Source: Limnanthes douglasii subsp. nivea (taxonomy: Eukaryota; Streptophyta; Magnoliopsida; Brassicales; Limnanthaceae). From it: a DNA stretch of 64,000 bases. The stretch spans positions 222,301,046-222,365,045 of the forward strand of contig JAUPFV010000002.1 of assembly GCA_036936605.1 (NCBI GenBank), given 5' to 3'. The notes under the pieces were generated by a model. It was not told the DNA's origin, did not search any database, and was given only the letters and a program-made list of their open reading frames with translations. Position 1 is the stretch's first letter. Every line of letters starts with the position of its first letter. Below, piece by piece: positions 43,901-55,389 of this stretch. The translations under genes and the position numbers were made by a program.

Positions 43901-45654
43901 TTGAAGAAGGAGTTGGTGCAGTCATTGTGTCTCCCCCAAATATGGTAAGTGACTCAAAAAAGCTTATGAGCCCAGACACCGTCTTGGTATGTTCTGTTAT
44001 AACACTCACCTTATTTCGGGCTGGATCAGGGTCTAAATACTCTGATTCTACAACAAACCTTTCAATAATTACCATCGCCCCGTCCGGAGCCGATGTCCCT
44101 GCATTGTTTGCTGGGCCAGTCCGATAAGCATTATCAGGCCTATTCCCACTTCTTCTCTTGACATAAACACCTATTTTTCCTCTTTCAATTAGATTATGCA
44201 CCTCTTGTTTCAAAGCGATGCAATCTTCCGTGTTATGGCTAATATCATGATGATATTGACAGAAACAAGTATTACGACTTTCCCTAGGAGATTGAAGCGT
44301 TGCCGGCTTCCTAAAATGTACCTCATCTTTTGTTTTGTCATAGATGGTTGCCATATTTTCTTTCAATTTGCCAAACCACTCCGGTTGGACCCAAGGTCAT
44401 CGTTTATTTCTAGACTGCTCGCTTTGAGCTGGAGCTGGGTGAGATTGAGCCTTGGCTCTGTTGGGTCCCTGTCCGGCCTTCTTAGCCTTGTATCTGGACT
44501 GATTCCGATTTGGTGCAGCCGGGGCAGATCTCACTTGCCTGTGCACCCTAGTCTTTTTTGTCTCATCTGTATTGATTTGATTTCCCACTTGGTTCAGTAA
44601 ACCGCCCCACGTCATGGCCTTCTTCTTGGTTACCGAATCGGCCAGATTCCCAGGGTTCAAGCCCTGTCTCAGAGAAGCTATTTCTACTTGTTCAAAACAA
44701 TCAGCTAACCCATTCTTTGTGTTCACGAACCGACTTATATAGTATTTTAATGATTCATTTGGCTCTTGGGCACAATGGATAATATTGTCTTCATTGCCCT
44801 TCACCTCCTTCCTTCCAACAAACTGCCTCCGGAAGGCCACCCAAAACGTGTCAAAGTTTCTGATCCACCCTTGTGGTAGGCTATCATACCATTTCATAGC
44901 ACTCCCTGTAAAATATTGAGAGGAGGCTCTGCAGAGCAACTTGTCATCGTCGTCAAAATTCATCATAATTTTTTTAAATTGTTCCAGATGATTATATGGG
45001 TCCTTGCTTCCATCATACTTTTCCATTTTAGTACTGTCAAACCTCTAAGGAAGGTTTTCATACAGTATTTTTGGAGGACAATGGATATTTTCTCCAATTT
45101 CGGCCACGACTAAAGACAATATCTTCATTGGGCGTTGCAAAAATACCTGGCTCATCATGGAAAGCAAAGGAATCAATCAACAACTGGTATATATGCCTCC
45201 GACTATGGCTATGTCTATGAGATGACCCTTTACCCAAATTCCTTTTCAACCTTCCATGCTTGTCCCTCTTTCTTGAATATTTTTTAACCAACTTTTGCTT
45301 CTTCTTGGATCTACCTTCATCACTGCTGGATGATAGGGACTCCTCAAGTCCATCATCATTCGAAGAGCTACTAGAGGACTCCACCGGTTTGGACCAGTGA
45401 GACTTCTTGGAGCTGACATGGGTCTTTTTAGTACTCAAGTGAGTCTTTGTTGATGGGTCATTCTCCTTTGGATTATCAGTGTGGTGAATGGCTGACACTT
45501 TTGATTCTTCTTTCAAGCCTAACTCCGCCTTTTTAGCAGCTCTCAAGGCTTCTATTTCAGCTTTCAGCCTATCTCGTTCTTTGATCGTGTACTCATCGTT
45601 TTCTCCCACCACTTATATCAAAGGTGGTGGCACTGCTTGCTCGTCCAGATTCAT
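40999..45654 (-). pseudogene. Tat-1 gag, protease, RT, RNase H and integrase N-terminus
   Basis: Read on the minus strand from the ATG at 45654 (MNLDEQAVPPP). Gag has DDDKLLCRASSQYFTGSAMK near 44950 and the knuckle-like FCQYHHDISHNTEDC near 44230. Protease has ILVDTGSSANILF with DTG at 43715-43707. RT has VYIDDMMVKS at about 42584-42557. RNase H domains lie at 42296-41196 (YIYLAVSECSISVVLVRE; VWVVRTDGGSSTMGCGAG). The integrase zinc domain starts before 40999 and resumes at 30571. Breaks include a TAA near 45615, frameshifts near 45060, 44400, 43430, 43100 and 42300, and a stop before 44397. More decayed than Tat-2, in agreement with the nesting order. Confidence 0.88.
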
Positions 45655-45710
45655 TCGAACTGATTTTTCTTGCTGGTTTTGAATGCTAGATTCAGGCACC
45701 TTCTCCTTCT

Positions 45711-45726
45711 ACTGTGGTCGCCGATT
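45711..45726 (-). other. Tat-1 primer-binding site
   Basis: The minus strand reads AAATCGGCGACCACAGT directly after the LTR end ATCATCACCA, matching Tat-2 with one change (ATC for ATT). Confidence 0.75.
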
Positions 45727-46102
45727 TGGTGATGATTATTTTGAACTGAGGGTAATTTGGTCAAGTTTTTTAGGGACTTTCAAGGGTATTAAATGTTTTA
45801 GTGTTTTGTAGTGAGATATTTAAGGTTCCTGGTTGTATTAAATGTTCATTACCCTCATTAATGAAAGTGGTTGGGTATTTATACCCCTAATTATGGACCC
45901 ATGGGATTTTGGGTCAAGTTACAAAACCGGGTCGAGTTTAAAGACCCATTAGTTTTTAAGTAGATTAGCACCTAGCTTAGTCAAAAGATATTTAGTGTTT
46001 TAGTACTTTTGTCCTTTCCGGATAGTTTAGTGGGTACCTATTGTCCGAATTGCCCCTGTCCGGTTTTTCAGTGAGCTGTGGTGGATAATTCCGGACTCAT
46101 CA
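45727..46102 (-). repeat. Tat-1 5' LTR
   Basis: Same orientation and length as 25290-25665. Minus-strand TATAAATA is at 45876-45883. The outer end GGACTCATCA abuts the target duplication. Confidence 0.93.
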
Positions 46103-46107
46103 AAAGC
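46103..46107. repeat. TSD of Tat-1, right copy
   Basis: AAAGC, identical to 25285-25289. Confidence 0.9.
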
Positions 46108-48300
46108 AAGTATGCTAAAAGAGTAATTTGACATGTAATTGTTAACATTGAAGAATGAATTTATTAATGTTATAAGAACTTGCTGAGTTAAAAGTATTTT
46201 AGCAAAAGCATGAGAACATGGAAAACAATCTTGTCACCAAACATCACACGAACATTTGAAATCATGTAAATTAACAACCACAACAGGTTTAAAAAAAACT
46301 TCAAATACGGATACGAAAGCTTACGAACTAGCCACATACGATATTTTCAACATTGTCCACATACGATATTTTCAACATTGGCCTTTAACTTCTTTTCATA
46401 CTTAGTGCATAATTTACAACTCTAACTTAGCCCATCCGAATAACGTCATGAAATTTGAGTTATAAGTAAGATTTAAATCTTGACAATTGATTCAAGAATA
46501 TTTATAATACAAAGATATTTAATCTGTTGGTTAAAATATTTGATGGGAGAATATGTCATAACACCTTATCTTTTTCCTTGAACAAATGCTTGAGCATATT
46601 TTTCACGAGGTAAATTATCTAGAAAATTAATAACTATATGCCCTCCTTCACTAATAAACTTCGATCCTTTCAATAAACATTTATAAAGTTGGAGCATAAC
46701 CACATTGTTTAAACCTAAAAATCATCATAGACTTAAACTTTGCTTCATGCTTCAAATTTTGAATAAGATAGAAAATACAATAGGCATGATAACAGTTTGG
46801 ATACAAGACATAAATAACATTGATGATACTTAGACGACGGTCCAAAATAAATATGATTTGACGTACCAAAAAATAAGGTCTCAAACTCACTAGAAACCAT
46901 AACCAATTTTTAGCATCTTCACAACCAATAATACCAAATACAACATGAAAATACATAAAAAAATAAATTAAACTGGTAATATGTGTATAAATAGTCTCGC
47001 AACAATTCTTTCGAATGTCTCGCAAATTCATCTGGTCACGACTTGCATGCTTTATACAGCATGTCTCGCATGTTGGTAAGCATGAATATTAAATATAGGC
47101 TCACATGAATCACTGCTGAGATACTAATGTTTTGCAAGTTTCATGTATATAATATGTCGGTCTCGGATAAAGAATAATTCGGGTCTCGTGTATATCATAT
47201 ACATAATTGGTCACGCATGAATAAATAATAAGAAACATAAAAGTGTGAAACTTACTATTTTTACCATCTTTTGCTATGACAAAAAACAATACTCCTTTAT
47301 GCTTGTAAATGTTCATCGACATTTAAAAACGGGCGACAAGAATGAAAACCTTGAGGACAAGGGTCGAATGCTATAAAACACCGCTTGAAGTTATTATCCA
47401 TAATATATTCCAAATGGCAGTCAGATGTAATATCATGACTCTTCAAGTTTTTGAAGTATCCTTTAAGTAAATTGTATGAAGTAGTATCTCCGAAATTCCC
47501 ATCATAGTATTCTTTAAATCATTCCATGAGAGATGGTAAGAAATTTCCAAACCATGGTCTTCTTTAAGAAACAATTTTACACTTTTTGCTGTTATAAAAT
47601 TGCATGACCTCATACAATCATGATTTATGTAGCAATCAACTCGAATGCCAAATATTTTCTACGTTCTTTGAAAAAACTGGACCTACAAGTATGGAGGTAA
47701 AAAAATCGCTTAATTATCAGAAGCCTGTGGTTGTTTAAGTGATGCATCTATTTACATCCACTTGAGACTTTATTTTTATAGTAAGCAGTTATTATAGATC
47801 TTGTATTATGTATGTATTTGAAACAAAAAAATCATGCTCTAAGTATAGTGACATAAAGCTAACCTTAGATTTGTAACATGTTGATAAAAAACTTGACCAA
47901 AACCTGTAATAGCATCAACTCAACCAATAGTAGCAAGTTTTTATGATAAAAAATACTTAAACCCCTACTACTCTCCCGACTAATTAATTGGTTATTTGAG
48001 GATTTAAATAAACTTAAGCGAGCCACTTTACACATTTCTTCAGTAACCTTATCAATCGTATAAAAACTAACACTTTTAAACGCTTTACATCAAGCAGTAC
48101 TAGGAAACTCACGAAATCCATCTTATTCATACTTAAACAATTCATATTATTACCGTAATAGTATGTCATACTATAATTACCTCTAAACAACACATCCCAT
48201 CTACTTTCAACATACTTCTAAATATTTTGAAGTCTTTAAACAATTGTAATTTGACCATTATGTTTGAAAACGCACTCAAGGTTTAGATATTGTTTACCTG
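46108..48300 (-). pseudogene. MULE-1 transposase, main part
   Basis: On the minus strand, about 47400-47260 gives RCFIAFDPCPQGFHSCRPFL and NVD, then after a 1-nt frameshift KHKGVLFFVIAKDGKN. This is the standard opening of the MULE transposase DDE domain (PF10551-like), with its first Asp in NVD. After an intron (about 47245-46990), FHVVFGIIGCEDAKNWLWFL, IIFILDRRLSIINVI and NCYHAYCIFYLIQNLK follow (46950-46740), giving the second Asp region and the C/H block. About 46160-46108 reads into the C-terminal linker, which continues at 25289. The N-terminal region (47400-48300) is badly decayed. The gene faces the Ulp1 gene convergently. Confidence 0.8.
46990..47240 (+). repeat. TCTCGCATG repeats inside the transposase intron
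   Basis: GTCTCGCAAC, GTCTCGCAAATTC, GACTTGCATGC, GTCTCGCATGTTGG, GGTCTCGTGTA and GGTCACGCATGAAT lie between the KDG block and the FGI block of the transposase. The donor reads GTAAGT on the minus strand near 47245. The motif keeps the plus orientation although this gene is on the minus strand. Confidence 0.75.
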
Positions 48301-48309
48301 CATTGAACA

Positions 48310-48600
48310 GTTCAAAAACACTTATGAGCAACCACTGCGTCTTGCATGATATACATGCCTAATCTCGCATATAGGACATGTTTAAAGTATAGTATATTTC
48401 ATATACAAAAAGTTCCAATCTCGTATATGCGAGAAGTGTGATATTTTCTAAACATCTGATACATTAAAGTCCCACCCAGCTCGCATCTTTTAGTAGTACG
48501 TCTCGCATGCAAGATGTGTGATATTTTTCAACGTATCGCATGTTAAATCCTCACACGTCTCACATCTTCTTGCCCTATAATATCACATATTTTAAAAAAA
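48310..48600 (+). repeat. TCTCGCATG repeats near the right end of MULE-1
   Basis: Copies include CGTCTTGCATGATATAC, AATCTCGCATATAGG, AATCTCGTATATGCG, AGCTCGCATC, CGTCTCGCATGC and ACGTCTCACATC. No coding sequence was recognised among them. Confidence 0.65.
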
Positions 48601-49840
48601 TACTTGCAAACTTTAAAATTGACTCCTAAAATATTTTACAACCTAAAAAGAACTACTAACTCAAGGAAATATATATTACAATAAGTTTATAACTTATTAC
48701 GAATGAAAAAGAGATGAAACATTACTAGTCTCTAAAATTTGTTCGTCGAAAATGATTTTTATATTTTTTTTACAGAATTTGTATCATAACCAAAAAAGCT
48801 TATCCCATGTTATTTTGCAAATATGTTATAATCAGACAATGATATACCTACAAATTTAACCAACTAAGAATGTAAAATTTGGTTCGACGGACATTGACGA
48901 TACTCCAACGAATCTGGTTTGACTAAAATTTTGTTTGAATAATTGGTACTATAACATCTAGGTATTATTTCGAAACAACACAAGTTTGATTCCGATAGTT
49001 ATGCATGTAATTATACAGATGAGTTATTTCCGGTTCCTGAAATCGAGATACTCAAGAAAAGAAGGTGATTTATTTGTCTTTCTAATTTCAAATTGTGCAA
49101 AATGGGGAAAAGTTAGATTCTGAATACGAAAAAGCTTATATAGATGATTGAGGGTATTTAGGGTATTGTTTAGAAAATTAAGTATATAGATGATTGGAGG
49201 GTATTTAGGATATTGTTTAGAAAATTAAGTATTGAGTTGAAATTAAGTATACAAAATTGATATTAAGTAGGTAATAATGATACTTAAGGTACTAGAGTAA
49301 AGTTTAGTCTCGAATACAATGATATTACCCGTTATTATTGTCTCTACTTAAAATTTTCCAAAAATATTTTGACACCGGTTTTTATATTTTATTTTATTTT
49401 TATATTTAAACTTATATTTTTGTGCTATTATTTTCTTTTTATCTCTATCTGCTATAAACACATAATATCTTTGTATTCAATCTAACATTTATTTATAAAC
49501 TTCTAAAATGAAACTCAAAATGTCATTACAACGTATTAGACTTTTAAAACCTAATGGAAGAAAAAAAATCAAAACAAAGGAACATCACTCAAAACACCAA
49601 CAAGGAACTTTAATCTTGTTTTTAAATTTTATATTAGTTAAACATCAAAACCCCAATTTGAAAAGATCAAATTTGAAAATTCCAATTTTGCAGATGCAAT
49701 TCCTAGACATGTCCTCAGAATCAATTGTTTTTAGAAAATGCAACTGATTCTAATGTCATGTCTCGGAAATAGGTTTCAGTTTATTAAACATCTATTTCAT
49801 ATATTAAGAATTTTCGTATTAATAAGTTAGGAATCTAAAT
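48601..49840. other. AT-rich spacer with a 46-bp tandem duplication
   Basis: TATAGATGATTG...AAAATTAAGTA occurs at 49139-49184 and again, with two small changes, at 49185-49231. No gene was recognised. A 79-codon frame at 49508-49747 is Lys-rich low-complexity sequence without a recognisable domain. The right edge of MULE-1 probably lies before 49100 but was not located. Confidence 0.55.
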
Positions 49841-51120
49841 ATCTCATTGAAACCAACACCCTACTTTTACGGAAAGACCGCAGTCACTAACCTAGCCTTG
49901 TATCTCGAAAATACAACCCCATGAATGTATTTCTTCCTCTTGAATATCTATATAAAAAGATTCCGACCATTCGATTGCTTTACAAGAATTGATATGCCAA
50001 TCTTATTGAGAGATCTCAGTTCTTTCATCATGGTTACAAGCCACTTTATTTTATCAATTTTCATCATATCATCATGATAATTTTTGCGTTAAAACACATA
50101 TATCTATATTTAAATATAAAAAACATAACCAATAGCATCGACAAAACAATACCTATGTGGCAGTTTTTCTGATCTCCGTGCTTTATCCCTCGCTAATTGA
50201 TAATTATCAGGCCCATGTTGTTGTTTTCTTTGATCATTGAAAAGACCTGGAAAACCAAACCCTTGGACACCTTAAGACTAGTTTAAAGGTTAAAATTTAT
50301 CTGCATTAGCCGACGATTTAACCATATCATAAATAATATTCCTTTTAGATCAGCACCCTCCTTTTACGTAAATACTTTATTCATTAACATATCTTTGTAT
50401 CTCGATAATGAAACCTTATTAATGTTTTGATTCATCTTAAATATATATTTACTCTTAACAAGATGCTGACCCTTCGATTGCTTTACAAAAATCAATAAGT
50501 CAATCTTCTTTAGAGATCTCAGTTATTTCCTCATAATCTTAAGCCACTTATCTTTATCAATGTTCATCATATCATCGTGATAATATTTGGGTTAAAAACA
50601 TCTCCCTGTATTTAAATACGTAAAGTATAACCAATAACATCGGTAAAACAATACTCTGCGATATTTTTTTGATCTCCATGCTTTATCTCTCACCAATTAA
50701 TAATTGTCAAGCACATGTTGCTCATCACTCTGATCATCTGAAAGCCCTGGAACACCAAACCCTTGGACACCTTCAGACTTATTTAAAGGTTGAAATTTAT
50801 TTGCATGAGCCAAAGATTGACCATATAACAAATCATTTTCGGCAGAAGCATTCCCAACTTCACTATCTAGATCAGACTTATCATCAACTTCACATATATT
50901 CTCGGTAGTACTAGTTTGGGTTTCCATTCCCTTGTTCAATGGCATATCCTTCTAATTGAAAACTATACCCATGTTTATCACATCCCACTGACGTCCAAGT
51001 TTATTGCACAACAACCTATATTTTTTACTCATTCTGGATAGCCGGTGAACAAACATTTTAACTTTCTGGTTGAATCTTATCTTGCTTCCCATGTGCGTAT
51101 GTAGCACATATCAACACTCT
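49840..51120 (-). pseudogene. Ty1/copia pol remnant with duplicated RT segment
   Basis: On the minus strand, 51120-50940 resembles the C-terminal end of copia integrase (AYAHGKQDKIQPES, INMGIVFN). The 82-codon frame at 50945-50697 is the variable linker before RT (ETQTSTTENICEVDDKSDLD; NYQLVRDKAWR further down). RT N-terminal blocks follow: DKDKWLKIMRK, SLKKIDLLIFVKQSKGQHLV, KSKYIFKMNQN and KVSLSRYKDMLMNKVFT. The stretch 50348-50750 is repeated about 496 bp away at 49852-50260. The array is therefore linker, RT start, then a second decayed linker and RT start. The rest of RT is missing. Confidence 0.65.
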
Positions 51121-51279
51121 CAAATGAGGAGGTGAATCATATTCAAACCTTAAATGATATGTTACAATAGTCAAACATTATTAGATTGCCTATAGTGTAA
51201 CATATATAAAAAGATTTAATGTCCTCAATTTTGGATCAATTAATTTCCAAGGAAAGAAAAAAACCATTAGTACCACATC

Positions 51280-52520
51280 ACAAGTTGAGGGGAAACCGTC
51301 GTGCAAAAAATTACGTATTGAACGTGTAGATGAAGAAAAATCCAAGTGTATTGTATTTGTTTCAGATTAAAAATTATTATACTCATCTTGACTCTAAAAT
51401 CATTCAAAATTTGTATTTGTTAACTTTATTGATTCAAGAAAATGTAATCTAGAAAGCTAAACAAGTGTTTGTCCACATTCAATAAAATAAGGAGAATATG
51501 CAACGTGAAAATCAGAAGAAGGTGCTTGATCAATAAAATGTGGTCCATAAAGAGTTGGATTTAGTCAAGGAGAAAATGAAGATTGAAAATCAGGTTGAGG
51601 AAGCACAAGTCCATGTTAAGGATGCAATACTCGACGTTGAATAATATGAGATTAAAAAGACGGATGCACAATAATCATTCGTGATGTAATCCATGAATCT
51701 GAACAGAAGGTGGTACAAGTTTAAATTTTTGAGAAATTCCAAGATCAAGAAGATGTGCTCTAGGAAAGGTAAGATGCACAACTTTAAAACCAAGACTTTG
51801 AGAATGGATTAAATGATGCACCATATGCTGTAAACTAAGAGGGGGTACTGAAGGTGAATGACACAAAGGTTTTATAAAAAATATTTACTTTTGTATAAAA
51901 ATTTGTTCAGGTAATTAAATGTGCACGTAAAAGAATTGTAAAAACATTATCTGTGTACACTTGGAATATTGTAAAAACATTTTACTTAGTTTATGTTTTC
52001 TCCATTCGCAATTCAATATTTTATGAAGTAGCGATTTTACTTCATCTCTCTTATTCCTATCACTCTATATACACAATTTGATTTTTATATTCTTAATTAG
52101 CGATTGCTTATTCTTTTATTCTTAATTTTAAATTTGTATTTATTTATATTATCCATTCTTAATTACCGTTTTATACGCGTCATCATTCAAGATTCATGAT
52201 TCATTATATTTTTCATTTGTTTCTCTTTACTTCTCCATTCGCTAATCATTCATTTCTCTTTTTCGCACAAGTTAGTAGACGATATCGAGTGACATGTCTT
52301 TATCAGCACATTTGGGATACTGCTTGAGTATGAGGAGCTATATTGGGAGATTGATAGCCAAACCAAAAACATAATTAACGTCAATAAACACCACAAATTA
52401 GCCAAGGTTTAAATTGGCGAAAAACAGAATTATATGACGGAATAGTTCGTTCCTAATTCTCCAATTAACTTTTTTATGAGTGATATAGACGTACCAAGGA
52501 AGGCAAGATTTATTACAAGG
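51280..52520 (+). pseudogene. MULE-2 Ulp1-type gene remnant
   Basis: At 52320-52515 the plus strand gives YEELYWEIDSQTKNIINVNK and VPNSPINFFMSD, with stops, ending at an apparent donor ACAAG|GTAAAC at about 52515. This aligns with the MULE-1 block at 22340-22570 (FYDWEINTATKQMIDILGYH, LPSSQGPFRMNVCVSD, then a GT donor). The upstream part (51490-51650) has coiled-coil-like KVLDQ, KEKMKIENQVEEAQVHVKDA sequence. The His and Cys catalytic blocks were not found; they may have been lost or displaced by the insertions at 52975-58592. Confidence 0.45.
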
Positions 52521-52970
52521 TAAACATTATATTTTTCATTCACGTTTGTAATATGCAAATATTTGCGATTCACGTTTGTTTTATGAAAGTATTCGTAATT
52601 CGTATTTGTTGTACGCAGACGTTCACGGTTGGCATTAGCTAATATGCTTTATTTCATACAAAAAAATTCACAAGTTATTAATGGTTATATGCATTGGATG
52701 CTTTCACTAAAAAATAATTCCCCATGCCTTCACATAACGTTGATAGTAACAATGCATTGAAAATCAATAGTTATTTCAACCCATGTAGTGATAGAAATCT
52801 GTATAATTTTTTAACATATATTAACGATTAAAACACAAACAAAAATCTAAAACATAATCTTAATACACATTGATACGACAAATGAATTATGTTACACATA
52901 TAATTGATGATATTTGGTGCAAAAATTAAGACGATTATAGTTATGTCCTCCTTAGAATATGCACCTTAGC
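52521..52970 (+). repeat. GATTCACGTTTG repeats in an apparent MULE-2 intron
   Basis: ATTCACGTTTGTAATATGC, GATTCACGTTTGTTTTATG, AATTCGTATTTGTTGTACGC and GTTCACGGTTGG follow an apparent splice donor at about 52515, with a spacing of 30-36 bp. This is a different word from the TCTCGCATG of MULE-1 in a comparable position. The remainder to 52970 is AT-rich with nothing recognised. Confidence 0.6.
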
Positions 52971-52974
52971 ATCA

Positions 52975-53965
52975 CGAGGTGGCAATGACGGAACTAGAAA
53001 ACAAAACAAGCGGGGGGTGGCTCGAATTTTGGAGTCTAAATTTTATGTTCAAGTTCATTTTCCATTGCTTTACCAAAAAGAGTTCCAAAATGATGCAATT
53101 TTCAAAAAAAGAGCAATGAAGAGTTGCAGTTATAAAAGATTTACAAAAACTCATAGCCACAAGTAGGAAAAAGAAAGTGTATTACAAACGTCGAGACTAA
53201 TATCTTCCCTAGAAGATCTAGAGAAGAAACTAAACAACCTCAAAATTTATTTTCACAATTTAAAAAAAATGTAAAAAACAGAAAATCTAGCTTTTTCTAA
53301 GAGTAAATTTTTCGGGAGTTCTTTCAATATGATAAAAAAAAATACGATTTTGTTGATATATACAATCAAAATCTATGAAATAAAAATCTCTTATATTTCT
53401 AGCTTACCAAAAATTTAATAAATATATAAATACTCATAATCTATTGCCAACTTTGATAACTTTCTATTGATTAATTTATTGTTTGGAATTTAATAAATAC
53501 AATTAGCTTAAAATTTGATAATTCTAAGTAAGATTTGTGTAAATTATTATGACATTTCAGTAACTTTTAATTTAAACGTTTATTTGACCAACACTCATTT
53601 ATATTAGATTATTTTTTAGAACTTTATTCTTCTTCTCTGTATTGTAAGTTTTCTCTCTTCTCCATTTACTGTGTATAAAGTAAGTTTTCTCTCTCCTCTA
53701 TCATTATCTCTCGTTCTTCATTTTATAGATTTTTTTGCTAATTTCACCATCAGGTTAATCAATTATTCTTCATTCTTATGATGTGAAAATCAATTTTTCG
53801 AATACAAACCTTAAATTTTAAAATGTAAAAGATAAATTTTCAAACACAAATTCTAACATAATAATCTTTTATCAAGAAGCTTTAGTAAACATTGAAAAAA
53901 TTTATGGTGGGGCGAACCAGGCCACAACCCCTCTTGGCCCTCCATAGATCTGCCACTACGAGATG
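52975..53965. mobile_element. hAT-like non-autonomous transposon fossil (candidate)
   Basis: The left edge GTGGCAATGACGGAACTAG and the right edge CATAGATCTGCCAC resemble the paired CAGTGGCGGA...-type ends found in many plant hAT elements. Just inside them lie GGGGGGTGGCTC and GGCCACAACCCCTCTTGGCC, the usual G-rich and C-rich subterminal blocks. Flanks read TCACGAG on the left and TACGAGA on the right, a poor but possible duplicated site. No transposase was seen; the interior is AT-rich. Confidence 0.4.
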
Positions 53966-54319
53966 AAATAATCAGTAGTTGTTGTTGATAAAAACCTTGA
54001 AGATAAATTCTAAAATAATAATCTTTTATCACGAAGCTTTAGTAATAATGAAAAAATTATGTTGGGGTGAACCGGGCCACAACCCCTCGTGGCCCCTCCA
54101 AAGATTTGCGAGTACGAGATGGAATAAATCACTAGTTGTTGTTGATAAAAACCTTGAAGACAAATTCTAAAATAATAATCTTTTATCATGAAGCTTTAGT
54201 AAACATGAAACAATTATGTTGGGACGAACCGAGCCACAACCCCTCTTGGCCCCTCTATATATCAGCCACTACGGGATGGAATAAATCACTAGTTGTTGTT
54301 GATAAAAACCTTGAAGATA
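53849..54319 (+). repeat. Three tandem copies of a 156-157-bp unit
   Basis: Copies start at 53849, 54005 and 54162, each opening AAATTCTAA(A/C)ATAATAATC and closing TTGATAAAAACCTTGAAGA. Each unit contains the C-rich right end of the hAT-like fossil plus about 60 bp of its flank. The array therefore formed after that insertion. Confidence 0.9.
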
Positions 54320-54477
54320 GAGTAGCATAAAAAATTAACACTAAAGTGCCATAATACAAAAAACAAAACATATAAAACAAGAAAGACAACATTAATATTT
54401 GTAATTTACATAATATATTTAACCTTCGTGTTTTCATAATAGTTATTATGCTCTTCATTATTTGTGTTTTGTGTTAT

Positions 54478-54482
54478 ATAAG
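54478..54482. repeat. TSD of the copia element, left copy
   Basis: ATAAG is repeated at 58593-58597. Confidence 0.9.
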
Positions 54483-54908
54483 TGTTGTGAATGAGTCGAA
54501 TAGTGCCTTGACAGTGTACTGTATCCGGCAATACAATTTTGTGTCTCTGATAGTGTTATTGTGTCTTGACAATGTACTGTGTTCGGCATTATAAATAAAT
54601 GGTGGGACGGTATCATTGTTAGTCTTGTGGTATGAGCCTATTAGACCCATTATCTAGTAAGTTCTATTTATTCCTTACAAATAGACTACTAGGACTACAC
54701 AAAAACGCAATCTGAAATATGTAACCATTTTCTATCCTACTGAAACATTTTCCTTTGGCGGCGCCCGTGGACATAGACAATTGTCGAACCGCGTTAAATT
54801 CTGCGTTCTTTTATTTATTGTTCGTTGTTTCATTTGTGTTCTGTGTTTGAGCCATTTGTGTTCTGTGTTTGAGCCATTTGTGATAAATTTCATAATGATT
54901 TAATAACA
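54483..54908 (+). repeat. Copia 5' LTR
   Basis: The TATA position reads TACAAATA (54676-54683) where the 3' LTR has TATAAATA, so promoter strength was probably reduced. TGTGTTCTGTGTTTGAGCCA is the start of a 22-bp unit present twice in tandem at 54835-54856 and 54857-54878. Confidence 0.93.
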
Positions 54909-54910
54909 AA

Positions 54911-54924
54911 ATTGGTATCAGAGC
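54911..54924 (+). other. Copia primer-binding site
   Basis: TTGGTATCAGAGCC, complementary in type to the 3' end of plant initiator methionine tRNA, lies two bases after the 5' LTR. Confidence 0.85.
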
Positions 54925-54964
54925 CACATGATGAAATTCGAGCTTTTACAATTAGAGTTTCACA

Positions 54965-55330
54965 ATGGCATCTACAGCAACAAAATACATGGTTGAAAAT
55001 TTTGATGGGGGGTCCAGCTTTACATTGTGGAAGATTAAACTGAAATATTCATTGGTACTGCAAGGGCTGTGGAAGGTTGTGGAGAATAAGTTACCAGAAG
55101 AGATGAAAGAAGAGGAGAAACAAGATCTTCAAGAAAGGGATTTGTGTTAGATTTTAATAAGTGTGAAAGACAATGTGTTTCACGAGATTAATGGTGAGAA
55201 GACTGCTACCTGCGCATGGAAGAAGCTATGAGATATTTACTCAGAGAAATCAGTAGTAAATCGATTATACTTGAAGAAGTGCTTGTACGATTTCAGGTAG
55301 CAGTCGATATAACCAGAGGAGTGTTGTTAT
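54965..55330 (+). pseudogene. Copia gag remnant
   Basis: ATG at 54965 opens MASTATKYMVENFDGGSSFT and LWKIKLKYSLVLQGLWKVVE, the typical gag_pre/UBN2-like start of plant copia elements. A TAG ends the frame at 55150. Recognisable gag text (NGEKTATCAWKKL, VVNRLYLKKCLYDF) continues to about 55300. The CCHC knuckle and the protease are not present, so the 3' part of gag has been deleted. Confidence 0.85.
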
Positions 55331-55389
55331 GGGCAATGTTGTAGTAGCATCATCAGAGAGTAATAACCAAAGTAGACATGATCAGAATC

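Larger units (their letters stand above)
25290..46102 (-). mobile_element. Tat-1: Tat-lineage Ty3/gypsy element, interrupted by Tat-2
   Basis: Two 376-bp LTRs in the same orientation (25290-25665 and 45727-46102) and a 5-bp duplication AAAGC define the element. The minus strand order is 5' LTR, primer-binding site, gag, protease, RT, RNase H, integrase, a non-coding strip with two hairpins, an antisense gene, polypurine tract and 3' LTR. Without the 10.4-kb Tat-2 insertion plus its duplicated ATTAT it is about 10.4 kb. A second RNase H-like domain and an extra ORF between pol and the 3' LTR point to the Tat lineage (Retand/Tat/Ogre group). All ORFs are broken. The LTRs differ at roughly 19 positions by eye, about 5%. 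Confidence 0.93.
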
